Assembly (NCBI GenBank): GCA_003116975.1
Contig: BGKB01000044.1
Location: 198,940-262,939 of the forward strand
DNA: 64,000 nucleotides
Source of the DNA: Aurantiochytrium sp. KH105
Lineage: Eukaryota > Sar > Bigyra > Thraustochytrida > Thraustochytriidae
Direction of reading: 5' to 3'
Under the pieces are notes generated by a model that saw only the letters and a list, made by a program, of their open reading frames with translations, searched no databases and was not told where the DNA came from. Of the stretch, positions 10,808 to 20,227 are shown piece after piece. The position numbers and the translations under genes were made by a program. Within the stretch, counting starts at the first letter, position 1. Every line of letters begins with the position of its first letter.

Positions 10808-12556
10808 ATGGCTCCTGGTGCTCGAGACGCTCCTGAGCCAGAGGACGAGATAGCAGAGCTTGAGCTGATCCTTCTTGTCGCAAACTCAAACCTCGCACTG
10901 CCCCGCTTGACTTTTGAAGATGATGTTCCTGACATCGAAGAAGACGAAGACCTTGCCTACCTTGCAAGCAGCCCAGAGGCGAACTTGGCCTTGCTAGAGT
11001 CGTCAGAAGAAATTTTCGCTGCTCTTCGCTGTGTATTCAAAGAGCTCGAAACGATCGCAAGCGCCTTTCGAAAAGTAGCTCGAGCCAGAGATTTCGCAGC
11101 TTTTGACAGGTTGAAACCAAAGAGTGATCACAAAGATCGGATAATTAAGATCCTCTTTGGCCGACTTAGAAGACAAGAGCGTAGAGAGTTTAAGATCCGA
11201 GCGGAAGCTCTGTTACAGATGCAGCGAAACACCGCTCACGAAGTGACTGCCATTACTCTTCTGCGGATAGAGGAACTGCGTGCAGCGTCATCGCCTCGTT
11301 CGTACCGGCTGACGAAAACCTCTCACCCTTACACATGGGACATGGTAAAGTCTCATCGATCGCAGATGTTCTATGGCATGTTTCGCATGTGGCCAAAGCA
11401 TGTTGAAAGCTTTTTCACAAAGCTGACCGAAGGAGCCAATATCAGAGACCTTTTCAAGCGTAGCAAGGAGGCAGGCGTTGGGAGAGGCTTCTGTGAGCCG
11501 ATTTGTATCCTCGCATGTCTCATTTTGTACTGCGCAGGACGCGATTGCCACGTAATCAGTCTCGTGATGAACATCAGCACATCGTGCGCAATTCGTAATG
11601 TAGCTGAGGCGCGGGATATTGTCTGCAACCGGAGGCATCTCTTTGTGCCCGACGGTATATCTGCTTTTGATACTGTCGAGAAGCGCTCGAAGCTGGCCGA
11701 AGGATTCAATAGGCTTACTTTTGGTGCAGCACGCGGTATTAAGACCATGCAAAACTGCATTGGCGCTTTTGATGGGATGCTGCTTGAGGTTGACAGGCAA
11801 ATTGTAGTGCCAAATGATCGAGGCATGCGCAATCACAAGACGTCAAAGTCTACCGTAAATGTACAGGCCTGTGTTGATGCCCGCAGGCGCTTCACGATGT
11901 TTCATGTTGACAGCTCTGGGAGTACCAATGACGCTCTCGCATTCGGCCTCTCTCCTCTCGGACGTTGGCTTCAGGAATCTCGACCTGACCTTGGGGATTT
12001 CTGGTTTATTGGCGATGGAGGCTATGCACTTGATGATCATGTCATGATTCCTTACCGGCAGTACAGTTGCCATGCAGGTGTCACCGCTGATCAAGCAAGA
12101 GCTTTCAACATCAAGGCGTCTAGTCTGAGGTCGGCAGTCGAGTGCGCGTTCGGCATTTTCAAAGACAAATGGCGCGTATTCCGATCACCATTGCATTTTG
12201 GATGTCCTGGAGATTGCATAAATTTGATGTACGCTGCTGCAGCCCTGCACAATCATTGCATCGACGAGCGCGTCTGGTCCGACGGCGTGGAAATATTGGC
12301 ACGTACTCAGAATGGATTCACGGTGACATTTAATGATGATATAACGCCGGCGCACATTCACACAGATTGCGGTTCGGGCTCACCAACAAGAAACCGAGCA
12401 ACTAAATTAGGACAGGCACGACGCCAACAGCTAACGCTCCAACTGGCCCAACACTACCAAATTTCATTATTGGGCGTTCGGCGACGCGATCAACAAGCAA
12501 TTGAGGATCGCGCATCGAAACGATGCCGTTTATTATCGGGAGCGAGAGATTCCTAA
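10808..12556 (+). CDS. PIF/Harbinger-type DDE transposase
   Basis: The 582-residue protein starts at the ATG (10808) that precedes APGARDAPEPEDE. It carries the DDE_Tnp_4 core in its second half. The first Asp is in GAFDGMLLEVDRQIVVP (near residue 320). VDSSGSTNDALAFG comes next, the second Asp is in FWFIGDGGYALDDHVMIPY (near 401), and the Glu is in SSLRSAVECAFGIFKDKWR (near 443). The closing helix AAALHNHCID is a typical PIF feature. An acidic, helical N-terminal region of about 150 residues follows the start. The catalytic triad and frame are intact, so the copy may be active, or only recently silent. The family cuts and pastes DNA with the help of a Myb-like partner protein. Confidence 0.85.
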   Translation: MAPGARDAPEPEDEIAELELILLVANSNLALPRLTFEDDVPDIEEDEDLAYLASSPEANLALLESSEEIFAALRCVFKELETIASAFRKVARARDFAAFDRLKPKSDHKDRIIKILFGRLRRQERREFKIRAEALLQMQRNTAHEVTAITLLRIEELRAASSPRSYRLTKTSHPYTWDMVKSHRSQMFYGMFRMWPKHVESFFTKLTEGANIRDLFKRSKEAGVGRGFCEPICILACLILYCAGRDCHVISLVMNISTSCAIRNVAEARDIVCNRRHLFVPDGISAFDTVEKRSKLAEGFNRLTFGAARGIKTMQNCIGAFDGMLLEVDRQIVVPNDRGMRNHKTSKSTVNVQACVDARRRFTMFHVDSSGSTNDALAFGLSPLGRWLQESRPDLGDFWFIGDGGYALDDHVMIPYRQYSCHAGVTADQARAFNIKASSLRSAVECAFGIFKDKWRVFRSPLHFGCPGDCINLMYAAAALHNHCIDERVWSDGVEILARTQNGFTVTFNDDITPAHIHTDCGSGSPTRNRATKLGQARRQQLTLQLAQHYQISLLGVRRRDQQAIEDRASKRCRLLSGARDS

Positions 12557-12567
12557 AAAGACAATTT

Positions 12568-14078
12568 TTACATTTCCTTGAGTAAACGTTTCAGTACTGC
12601 ATTCTGGTGCATATCAAGCAGCTGCAGCTTACGCTTGTTGGAGGCATCTGAATGAGTAGCCGCAAACTCAAAATGACGTGCAATTGCTTCAAGTTCTCGT
12701 GTTGCAGCGTCTTTCCTATCGATTTCCAAACGAAGAAGTGCAAGCTCCTTCTCATAGCCGAACTTCTTGCGCTTCCATTTCGAGTGTCTTGAGCTCAATG
12801 TTTTGGGTTTGCTCTCGGCGCATGGACTCACGCCTCGCCATGCCAAGCCATAACAGATTCTGTGCATTTCCATTCTCCCGTATAACTTCAATGACTCCAT
12901 TCCACATGCCTGCTGCGGCGAGTCCGGTTCAAATCACTAGACGTTAGTTGCGTCTCTCGTGTGCCAGCACCAAAAAAGCCGCTCACAAGGGTCTTTGCAT
13001 TCAAATCCCCGTACTGCGTCAGAAGTAGAATATAAAGAGGTCCCTCCCAGTGAATCTTGGCCAATCCTGCGTCCCAGCGCAGGGTGCCAAGCACTTTGCC
13101 ATCAAGATCGACGACACCGCTATCTGCTTCATGCGCCGTTCTCGATGGGGACGACGACGATTGAGATGCACTACTTGGCTCTTGTGACGGGGGTATACGA
13201 ATTTGCAATCGCGAACTTCCACTTGACGATGGCGTTGTCGCTGCGTTTATCTGAGAGCGTGTGCTCTCGCCCGTGAAATCGTCATGGTCTGTGGACGACG
13301 ATGCGCCATGAAGGGCCTCTTCAGGATTACAACGACCGCTTCTACCGATGTCTGAAAGAGCTTTGATAATGGATCTTTTGAGCCGGCCTCGAAGATACTG
13401 CAGATCAGACGGCTTGACGATATACTGATCACGGGGAATCTCCTCGGGTGTAGGGAGGGACAGTAGCTCGGAAATCTATTCTGAGCTTCGAATCTTGTGA
13501 ACCTGCTATTTGGGCCTTCGCTTGCCGCGTCCGCTGTGTCAAAGCCTGAAACGCTCAGTCGTCCATTGACCACTCCAGCTAGACGTTCCCACGCTTCCAC
13601 TTTGTTCGGAATTGGGGCATCCCGTCCACCCGCTGCATTCATGGCTTCACGGGTTTCTGTTCCGCCGAGAATATTCTGAACAATCAAAGAATGCTCTGGT
13701 GCAGAAATAACTTCGCCGAATCGAGCGCAAATGTTCGCGATCTCGACTCCTTGTCATGACTTGTTTGCTGATGGGTTTGCAGTGATCCCCGCAGCAACTC
13801 CTCCTGGTGCCACTATCGGCGCATTTCGATGGCCCTTGAGAAGGCCGTAAGAGAACGCTCGAGCACTCAGAAAAAAAGTCATCCAACAAATTTTCCTCGC
13901 AGGTGTCGTCAGGTTTGAACGCAGGCACGAAAGCGTTGTCTTCGACTGTCAGCAACGCTGGGCAAATGCAGAACAGTGCCATGGTGACGTTCCTTGCAAC
14001 TGCGTTCGCTTCTACTGGCTTTGACACTAGCTTGCATGCGTTTTCAGGCAGAAATAAAGGGAAGTGTTCTGCGCTCAA
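12568..14078 (-). pseudogene. Harbinger partner ORF (Myb/SANT-like), frameshifted
   Basis: Reading the minus strand, coding-like protein passes through at least three frames. First, about 13747-13470 includes MNAAGGRDAPIPNKVEAWER and LAGVVNGRL, resembling the Myb/SANT-like DNA-binding segment of Harbinger partner proteins. Second, about 13460-12890 has PRDQYIVKPSDLQYLRGRLK and LGTLRWDAGLAKIHWEGPLY. Third, a short stretch IEVIRENGNAQNLLWLGMAR near 12880-12760 passes by another shift into a Glu/Arg/Lys-rich helix ending at 12568. The shift near 13470 might be a short intron (donor CAG|GTTCAC). The later shifts have no good splice sites. The region 13750-14078 is open in one frame, but its link to the rest is uncertain. 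Either the partner gene is dying or the assembly holds indels. Confidence 0.5.
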
Positions 14079-14754
14079 AGGAATTCCAGAGGACGCATCC
14101 AGAGCAATTACTTATGAAAACCGATAAGATTTGCAGTCAGCTTTCATCCACGCCAGACGCTCATCTCGCGTTCACTCGACATGAGCATGGCATGTGTCAC
14201 GTAATGGCACGTCATGGTTGCTATCTGGTGGCAGGAGGGCGTGCAGAAAGCGCAAGCTGCGCCTGTAGACGTGCTTGCTGCAAATCCATTCGCTGCTTGC
14301 AAAGATGGCGGAAGTTATGGCGAGAAGTTTGTTTGATGGATGCAAATTTGCACGATACACTCTCGCCGCCACGTGTTTGCCTCTTCATCGTAATGGCATG
14401 GCACTAGCGGTTTTCGCCACGATATTGATTGCCTGCAGTCGCAGCTAGGCCCTAGCGGGTGAGATTGCTTGACTGGCTTACGGTCGTCCCCCTCCTTGGT
14501 CTTGCTTGGCAAAGGAAATGGTAAAAAGGAAATGCATTCTTCCTTGTCAATGTATGCGAAGGGAAGCGCGATGCCACAACCCTCCCTGGCTTACGACACG
14601 TTGTTCGATCGATCGCAGCGGGCCAGCAAAGCGCGAACGCAGAGCTGCCGGTCGAGCGCGCGTGAACCCGGACGGCTAGCAGCACAGAGCGCGCCGGACC
14701 ACTCGAGCGCTGCCAACGAGAGTCAGCCCGGACGCAGGAGCAGCTACTGCAAAG
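14079..14754. other. upstream flank of the DUF4336-like gene
   Basis: No supported gene. A CTAGGCCCTAG near-palindrome sits at 14444-14454, 300 bases upstream of the next start. The right boundary of the Harbinger element may lie here. Confidence 0.45.
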
Positions 14755-15558
14755 ATGGCGGAAGAGAACTCGGAACTTGAGGACGCTGGGGCCGGCCTGG
14801 AGTGCGTGCGCAACAAGAGGCCTTTTCCGCTGGGCGAAAACATTTGGCTTCTGCATGCCCCGTTTCACATGTTCGGGGCGCTCCCCATCGACAACAATGC
14901 CGTGCTCATCAAGGACCCGGAACGCAAGGAGATGATCGTCGTGAACCTCACGGACATTGACGAGGACGGATTTCGCGCGGTCGAGGAGCTCTGCGAGTTC
15001 CAAGAGGTTCGCCTGGCGTGGCTCATCTCCACGGGAGACTGGCACCACTTTTCCATTCGCTTGTGGCAAGACCACTTTCCTGAAGCGCAGACGGTGATTG
15101 CCAGCAAGCGACCGCTCAAGGTGAACCCGGATATTCGCGCAGAAGGCATCATTGTCTTGGACCGCGAAAACCCAGAGATTGAAGCAATTTCAGAGGATAC
15201 TTTGAAGCTCGTTCCGTGGCTGGGCAGTCGCCAGCCCGGCCTTTTCCCCAACAGGCGTCCTCGCGTGGAAGTGATTGTCTTTCACAAACCAAGCGGCACG
15301 CTCTTTATTACGGATCACCTTCTCGTCGTAGGAGAGAAGCTCAGCCTTGGACTTGTCGCTGGCGTGCAAGCAAACCAGATTGGTTTTCGCGTCATGGATC
15401 GCAAGGCTACCCAGGATTCCGTCAAGCGAGTCATGGGCATCAAGGGAGTTCGATGTCTTGTATTCTCGCACGGGAAACCGAGCGCAGGTGCCGTGCAGCG
15501 GGATGAAGAGGCTGCCCTGAAAGCGCGTCTTGCTGGTGCCTACGGCTTCTTCACCTAG
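14755..15558 (+). CDS. DUF4336-like protein (metallo-beta-lactamase-like fold)
   Basis: The 267-residue protein follows the DUF4336 pattern. It has an N-terminal strand block around ENIWLLHAPFHMFGALPIDN. The segment LAWLISTGDWHHFSIRLWQDHF then leads into PEAQTVIASKRPL, equivalent to the family's 'H-H-x-F...FP-A' core. Further blocks (VEVIVFHKPSGTLFITDHLL and GVRCLVFSHGKPS) end a beta-lactamase-like fold. The canonical HxHxDH zinc motif is not present, so catalysis is doubtful and the function is unknown. No signal peptide is seen. The start is the first ATG, directly before an acidic leader (MAEENSELEDAG), and the stop is 5 bases after the last conserved block. Confidence 0.65.
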   Translation: MAEENSELEDAGAGLECVRNKRPFPLGENIWLLHAPFHMFGALPIDNNAVLIKDPERKEMIVVNLTDIDEDGFRAVEELCEFQEVRLAWLISTGDWHHFSIRLWQDHFPEAQTVIASKRPLKVNPDIRAEGIIVLDRENPEIEAISEDTLKLVPWLGSRQPGLFPNRRPRVEVIVFHKPSGTLFITDHLLVVGEKLSLGLVAGVQANQIGFRVMDRKATQDSVKRVMGIKGVRCLVFSHGKPSAGAVQRDEEAALKARLAGAYGFFT

Positions 15559-16104
15559 AAAGGGTCACGTTAGTCGTTGTTGGCACTTTTGGAAGTGAAA
15601 GTCGTTCCGCTTTTTGTTGGTATTCCCAATAAAATTCGAGCAGCCTCCCTTCTTTTCTTTTCTTTTCTTTTTCTTCTTCTTCTTCTTCTTCGGGCCGTCC
15701 TCCATAGACTGACTTTCTGTTTGTGAACAAGGAAAGGAACGTTGGGTGTTTGCATATTTTAATGTTGTTGCTTCTTTTACTAATGTTCTTCAAGCCTCTA
15801 TCCATACTTGCCTGCTTGCATCACATCATTCTTGAAGCAAAGTCATATATATTGAAACGATTGATTGTAGCGATCGATTCAAATCAACGACTCGAGCAAG
15901 CGCTCCACCATCAAGACCAAGCAAGATTTTTTCATATTACTCTGTAGATGTTGGATGCGTTAAAAAAGAACCGCTTCATCTGTAGTAATTTAGTTCGATG
16001 CAACACGAACACGAACACACACACACACACCCTGAGATACAGAGAAAACGTGTCAAGCAAAACAGACCGAAAAGTCTCAATCATAAACAAACAAAAGATT
16101 TCTT
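15559..16104. other. intergenic between convergent genes
   Basis: Contains the 3' ends of two convergent genes, a TTC/TTTTC pyrimidine run (15650-15690) and an (AC)n run near 16015-16030. No gene is seen. Confidence 0.6.
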
Positions 16105-17382
16105 TTAGTCGGCCAAAGCAGCGAACGCATTGCCACTGCCGCTCGAGGCCCCGCCGCGACCACCGCGATTGTTCTTTTTTGCATTGGACTTTCCTACAGT
16201 TGCCCAGCCATTGCCAGGCGCCTTGGGTGCCTTTGCTGCTGCCTTCTTGCTCGCTGCCTTGTAGGACGCCATCGTCTCTGCCCTGGCAGCATCGACGCGG
16301 GCCTGGAACTCCTCGTCTGACTCAAACCAATGCTGCGAGGCCGCGAGCAGGCCTTGGAGCTCCTCCTCGAGCGAATCCTTTTCGCCCAACCGCTCGGCTT
16401 CGGCAGGAGACAGTTTGGCACTCCATGCGCCCTTGGGGCCAGCCTTTTCAAGAAGTCTATCCATCGGGGCAAGTTTGCGCCACACCGTGCGTAGCTCTTT
16501 CAAGTTGCTCAACTCGTGCTTGATGGGCGAGATGCCTACAATCTTCTCTTTGCGTTCTGTAGCAGCCTTGAGACCCGTCTCGAGTCTCTCGCGTTTCTTG
16601 GGTTGATCATCGCCGCAGTCCTCGAGCTGGGACTTCGCTGCATCCATCTTAGACGAGACCTGCTCCAGCACGAGTTCCTTTTCTCCCGATGTAAGCTTGC
16701 CGTTCTCCACCATGGACTTCATCTTGTCCACCAGAAAGGTAATCTTTTCCTGCAGCAAGTCCTCATCGCCCTCATTCACGAGTTGCTGTTCGCGCTCCGT
16801 GAGTTCTTCGCGCGACGCTAGCTTGGTCTGCGCGCTGTGCAGCAAATCGATTTGTTCTTTGAGCATTTGCGAGCATCTCCGCTTTTCGATCCACGCTGGC
16901 ATCTTGGCGTTCACCATTTGCTGAAAGGTCTTCATCTGGGACGCGATGCAGAGCCACTCGGCAGATAATGGCGACCCTCCTCGCTGGCCCCCACCTGCAC
17001 CGTTCGAGTCGTCTCCGTCGTCCTCCTCCTCGACTGAGTCGTCCACGCGCGGAAACACGTGCACATACTTCATGTTCTTGCCTGTATCGTGCTGGAACTT
17101 GAAGGATCCTGCGCACTGCATACTCAAGCTTGCGCCGCGATCATCTTCATACCCGATGTCTTTCAGGGCGTTGCAAACCCACTTTCCAAGATCGTCGTCG
17201 TACTTGGCTCTGTTGAGCTTGCCGGCGCCTACCGTCAGCGTGATCTTGATCATTGTAGGGAGCTTCAGAGGCTCCTCAAACGCTGCTTTCATCACTTCAT
17301 TGGCCTGTTCCTGCGTCAGACCTTTGAGATCATACGTTTCCGACGTCGTTCCTTCCCTGATCGTCTTGGCTACGGAAGTCAT
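16105..17382 (-). CDS. unrecognised conserved-looking protein with coiled coil and RGG tail
   Basis: The 425-residue protein falls in three parts. Residues 1-115 look globular: a short alpha/beta domain with KLPTMIKITLTVGAGKLNRA, KWVCNALKDIGYEDD and FKFQHDTGKNMKYVHVFPRV. After an acidic/Gly linker comes a long, highly charged alpha-helical region (about 150-345) with coiled-coil character, including KLTSGEKELVLEQVSSKMDA. The tail is basic and Gly-rich (KNNRGGRGGASSGSG) and ends in GNAFAALAD. The RGG patch and tail resemble RNA- or ribosome-associated proteins, but I do not recognise the family. A (GCTT)n run lies about 20 bases upstream of the start, at 17404-17427. Confidence 0.6.
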   Translation of the reverse strand: MTSVAKTIREGTTSETYDLKGLTQEQANEVMKAAFEEPLKLPTMIKITLTVGAGKLNRAKYDDDLGKWVCNALKDIGYEDDRGASLSMQCAGSFKFQHDTGKNMKYVHVFPRVDDSVEEEDDGDDSNGAGGGQRGGSPLSAEWLCIASQMKTFQQMVNAKMPAWIEKRRCSQMLKEQIDLLHSAQTKLASREELTEREQQLVNEGDEDLLQEKITFLVDKMKSMVENGKLTSGEKELVLEQVSSKMDAAKSQLEDCGDDQPKKRERLETGLKAATERKEKIVGISPIKHELSNLKELRTVWRKLAPMDRLLEKAGPKGAWSAKLSPAEAERLGEKDSLEEELQGLLAASQHWFESDEEFQARVDAARAETMASYKAASKKAAAKAPKAPGNGWATVGKSNAKKNNRGGRGGASSGSGNAFAALAD

Positions 17383-17939
17383 CCTTCTTGACGATGACTA
17401 GCCTGCTTGCTTGCTTGCTTGCTTGCCTGCTGCCTGCGTGCGCTGGGAACAAGATCTCGATCTTCGAACGCAAACTGATGAGCTCGTCGTCCGCCACTTG
17501 CCTCGAGACGAGACACACAAAGAGCCTACTCGCTCTTCGGGCTGTGCGCCGCCTCCACCCTCGCTACCGTTCTCCCGCCGCGCAGCGTCCGTGCTCCGCT
17601 CCTCGTCAGACTCGTTAAATGTCTTCGCGCTCGTTCTTTCGGGGTTTGTTTATTTTGTTTTGCTCAGCAGCCAGATCGCAACAGACTGACTGACTGAAGC
17701 GGCCCAAACAAGACAAGAAGAAAAAAAGAACAAAAAATTGACTTGTTCTCAGATCGTTCGACGCTCGCGGACGCTCACCAATTTCAAGCGGTTAGCTCGC
17801 TAGCTCACCATGGTGGTTGCCTTTACTGGTGGTCGGTCAATCGAACGCACCATTGAACTCTCTGCGAACCAATCCTGCGCGCGGGAAATAGGGCACGTTA
17901 GTCTGAGATCGCGGCTGGGGCGCCCGCCGGCCGCACTAC

Positions 17940-18260
17940 TACTAGTATGAAGGCGTTCTTTTCGTTCTTTTTATTAAAATTGACAAAAAGATTTGGAAGC
18001 TTTCAAGCATCTTCCGAAGTTTTCCCAAACTTTCTAACAATGTCAATAAAATTATCTATGATTATTAAAATAAATTGTTTAAAATACAATTTATTTCATA
18101 CTCCTACTTAAGCAATATTGTTGAAAATATATGATATATTTTTACAACTATATATAAATTTTATTTATAAGTGACTTATTTCTACTAGTTCTACATATAT
18201 TTTGTAGAAATGATGATCAAATCCTAGTGCATATTTGTGAAATCTTAAATAACTAGCTTA
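17940..18260. other. AT-rich island
   Basis: Long runs of A/T (for example around 18050-18180) contrast sharply with the surrounding 55-65 percent GC sequence. It encodes nothing recognisable. It could be an old insertion, an organelle-derived fragment or a structural element. Confidence 0.5.
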
Positions 18261-20154
18261 GTACTTACATTAATCGCCTGTTGATCCCATTGTCAAGTCC
18301 ACGTACTGGTTGGCCATAGTTGTGTACGTACTGAATAAGATTCAAACAGAATTAACCCTTTCTTTTCGTTGCAATTGTTCTCGATTCACAAAGGCGGAAT
18401 TCCCTTTTTTCTTTCTTTTTCTGGTCTACACTGTTTGAATGATATTACTTCGAAGAGAGAGAGGTCTATCTAGCTAGTAGGTAGTACTATCCATGAAGCG
18501 ATTCCACTCGCGGATGTATGGATATCTGCGAGCCTCAAGGAGAGGGAGCGACCCTATTCGAGCTCCTTTCTAATAAAATAAATAAATAGACCCCAAGAAG
18601 AGCCTTTTAGGGCTGTGTCCCATAGGTTGGTTGGTATAGCCTCAATGAATCGTCCTAGTCTCATCAATAAGGGCGTTAGATCTTCGCCTCTCGCGATTGC
18701 GGGGTCTTTGCAAAGTGCGAGATGACACCTTTGAAGCATCTATCACCGTCAGTCAGGACACCTTAAGCTTGAAGCAGAAGAAGCCAGACGAGCATTTGAT
18801 GAAAACAACGCGAGCGGCAAAGAATCCCGCTCTCGGGCCGTGACTTACAGCCTTCATGTATGTACGTACGTACAAGAAGCAGAAATCAGGATTATTGAGG
18901 GAACACAGCATATTAACGTTCGGAACTGCAGCATGAACATTTGAGATAGCCTTGCTCAAGCTCGTAGAAATCGCAGAGGTGAGAGAAGCTTAGCTACAGT
19001 CGTTGAGGTTAGCACCTCTCTCAACGAGCGGACCGGTGATCGCTGGTGTGAGCGGCCGAAGCAGCGGGACCCCTGAAGCTCCGCTCAGACTGTTTTGTCG
19101 AAACTATCACTCAGGGTCTGTCCCACACATGTCAAGCAATTGTTTGTTCTTTGACAGAAGTCTGCCCTTTGAAAGCTGAAACTAGGCCTAACTAAGCCTT
19201 CTTGGCATGTATCCTTCCTTCTCTTTCAATCGTCGGAAATGCTTACAGAGGAGACTTTGGCAGGGCGAATCTTCAAGTTGACACGACACATCGCACCTCA
19301 CTTGCTTCATTCGGCTTCTTGTTCTCTCGTTATGAGAAACATGATGCAGGAAAGATTTCCCGACTTGCCATTCGATTATAGGAGGACTCGGCATTTCCCA
19401 CCTCAGATTAGATTGTATTTGGAGGCAAATTGTGAGGTTTGCTTGGCGACCGATCATCAGCAGCTTTGGACATACATTCATTTATACATACTACATGCGT
19501 ATGTCAACAGACGATGAGAATCCAAAGGATGCTGTCGGCACGACGCTCAAAGGTTCTCTCCTTTTTTCCTCGTTCTTACTGTCTTTCGTTGGGCGGCACG
19601 TTCCTTGGTGCTTGGCGGGCGGGCATTACTTACTACTTACTACCTTTCGTCTCTGAAAAGAGGGGACTTGGAAAGGAGGGAGATTGAGGGAGATCCTCTC
19701 TCAACCTCAACCGAAGCCAAGCCCAGCCAAGCAGCAGCAAATCAATCTCTCAAGCTCAATCGCGTCGGCACGGCGTGCCGGGCTGGCGCCCTGGCAAGGC
19801 GCGAGGAAGGCAAAGGGGTGAGAAGACAAGGCCCACCCACGCGCAAGAGGCGGCTGGCTAGCTAGGCCTTCTCGACAGCAACGTGAAACCGCGCGAGAAG
19901 AGAGAGAGGAGAGGGAGTCTGGACGTGACTTGGGGGTTGATTTGGTCCATTGACCACTTCGAGCGAGACTCGAACAGTCCTACGTATACCTGATCTCAGA
20001 CTGGGCGATCGCGTGGGTGGGCGTGAACTCCGCCATCCACCTGCTCACCCATCTTAGCCGCGCTGTGGCCAAGCGCTCGGAGATCGAGATAAACAAACGA
20101 ACACCTGCACGCAGGGGCAAACAGGCCTGGGACAGGCGACAAGCTCGTTTCTCA

Positions 20155-20212
20155 AACGCAACGCAACGCAACGCAACGCAACGCAACGCAACGCAACGCA
20201 ACGCAACGCAAC
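20155..20212. repeat. (AACGC)n pentanucleotide microsatellite
   Basis: About 11.6 perfect copies of AACGC end 15 bases before the start codon of the TMEM184-like gene, so the array probably lies in the 5' untranslated region. Confidence 0.95.
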
Positions 20213-20227
20213 AAGGTAGAGAGAATA

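Larger units (their letters stand above)
10808..14078. mobile_element. PIF/Harbinger-like DNA transposon, core region
   Basis: An intact DDE transposase ORF on the plus strand is followed tail-to-tail by a frameshifted minus-strand ORF with a Myb/SANT-like segment and a charged helix. This is the usual two-gene layout of PIF/Harbinger elements. I could not find terminal inverted repeats or a TWA target duplication by eye, so the outer limits are unknown and the coordinates mark only the coding core. Confidence 0.65.
17383..20227. other. 2.8 kb gene-free stretch with AT-rich island
   Basis: It begins with a GCTT run in the upstream flank of the preceding minus-strand gene. An AT-rich block spans about 17940-18260, and average-GC but non-coding sequence continues to 19600. 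TAGGCCTA occurs at 19182-19190 and a CTAGCTAGG element near 19858-19868, 360 bases before the next gene. No motif-bearing open frame was found. Confidence 0.55.

Noticed and set aside
13610..13630. CATCCCGT as a right-hand inverted repeat matching ACGGGATG near 10627
   Set aside because: Only 8 bases match, and it falls inside the partner ORF, so it is not a credible transposon end.
19960..20000. possible tRNA T-loop (GTTCGAGTC on the minus strand)
   Set aside because: The flanking bases do not form a T-stem, and no acceptor or anticodon stem can be drawn.
20155..20212. CRISPR-like or telomere-like array
   Set aside because: Simple 5-base tandem repeat without spacers and not at a sequence end.
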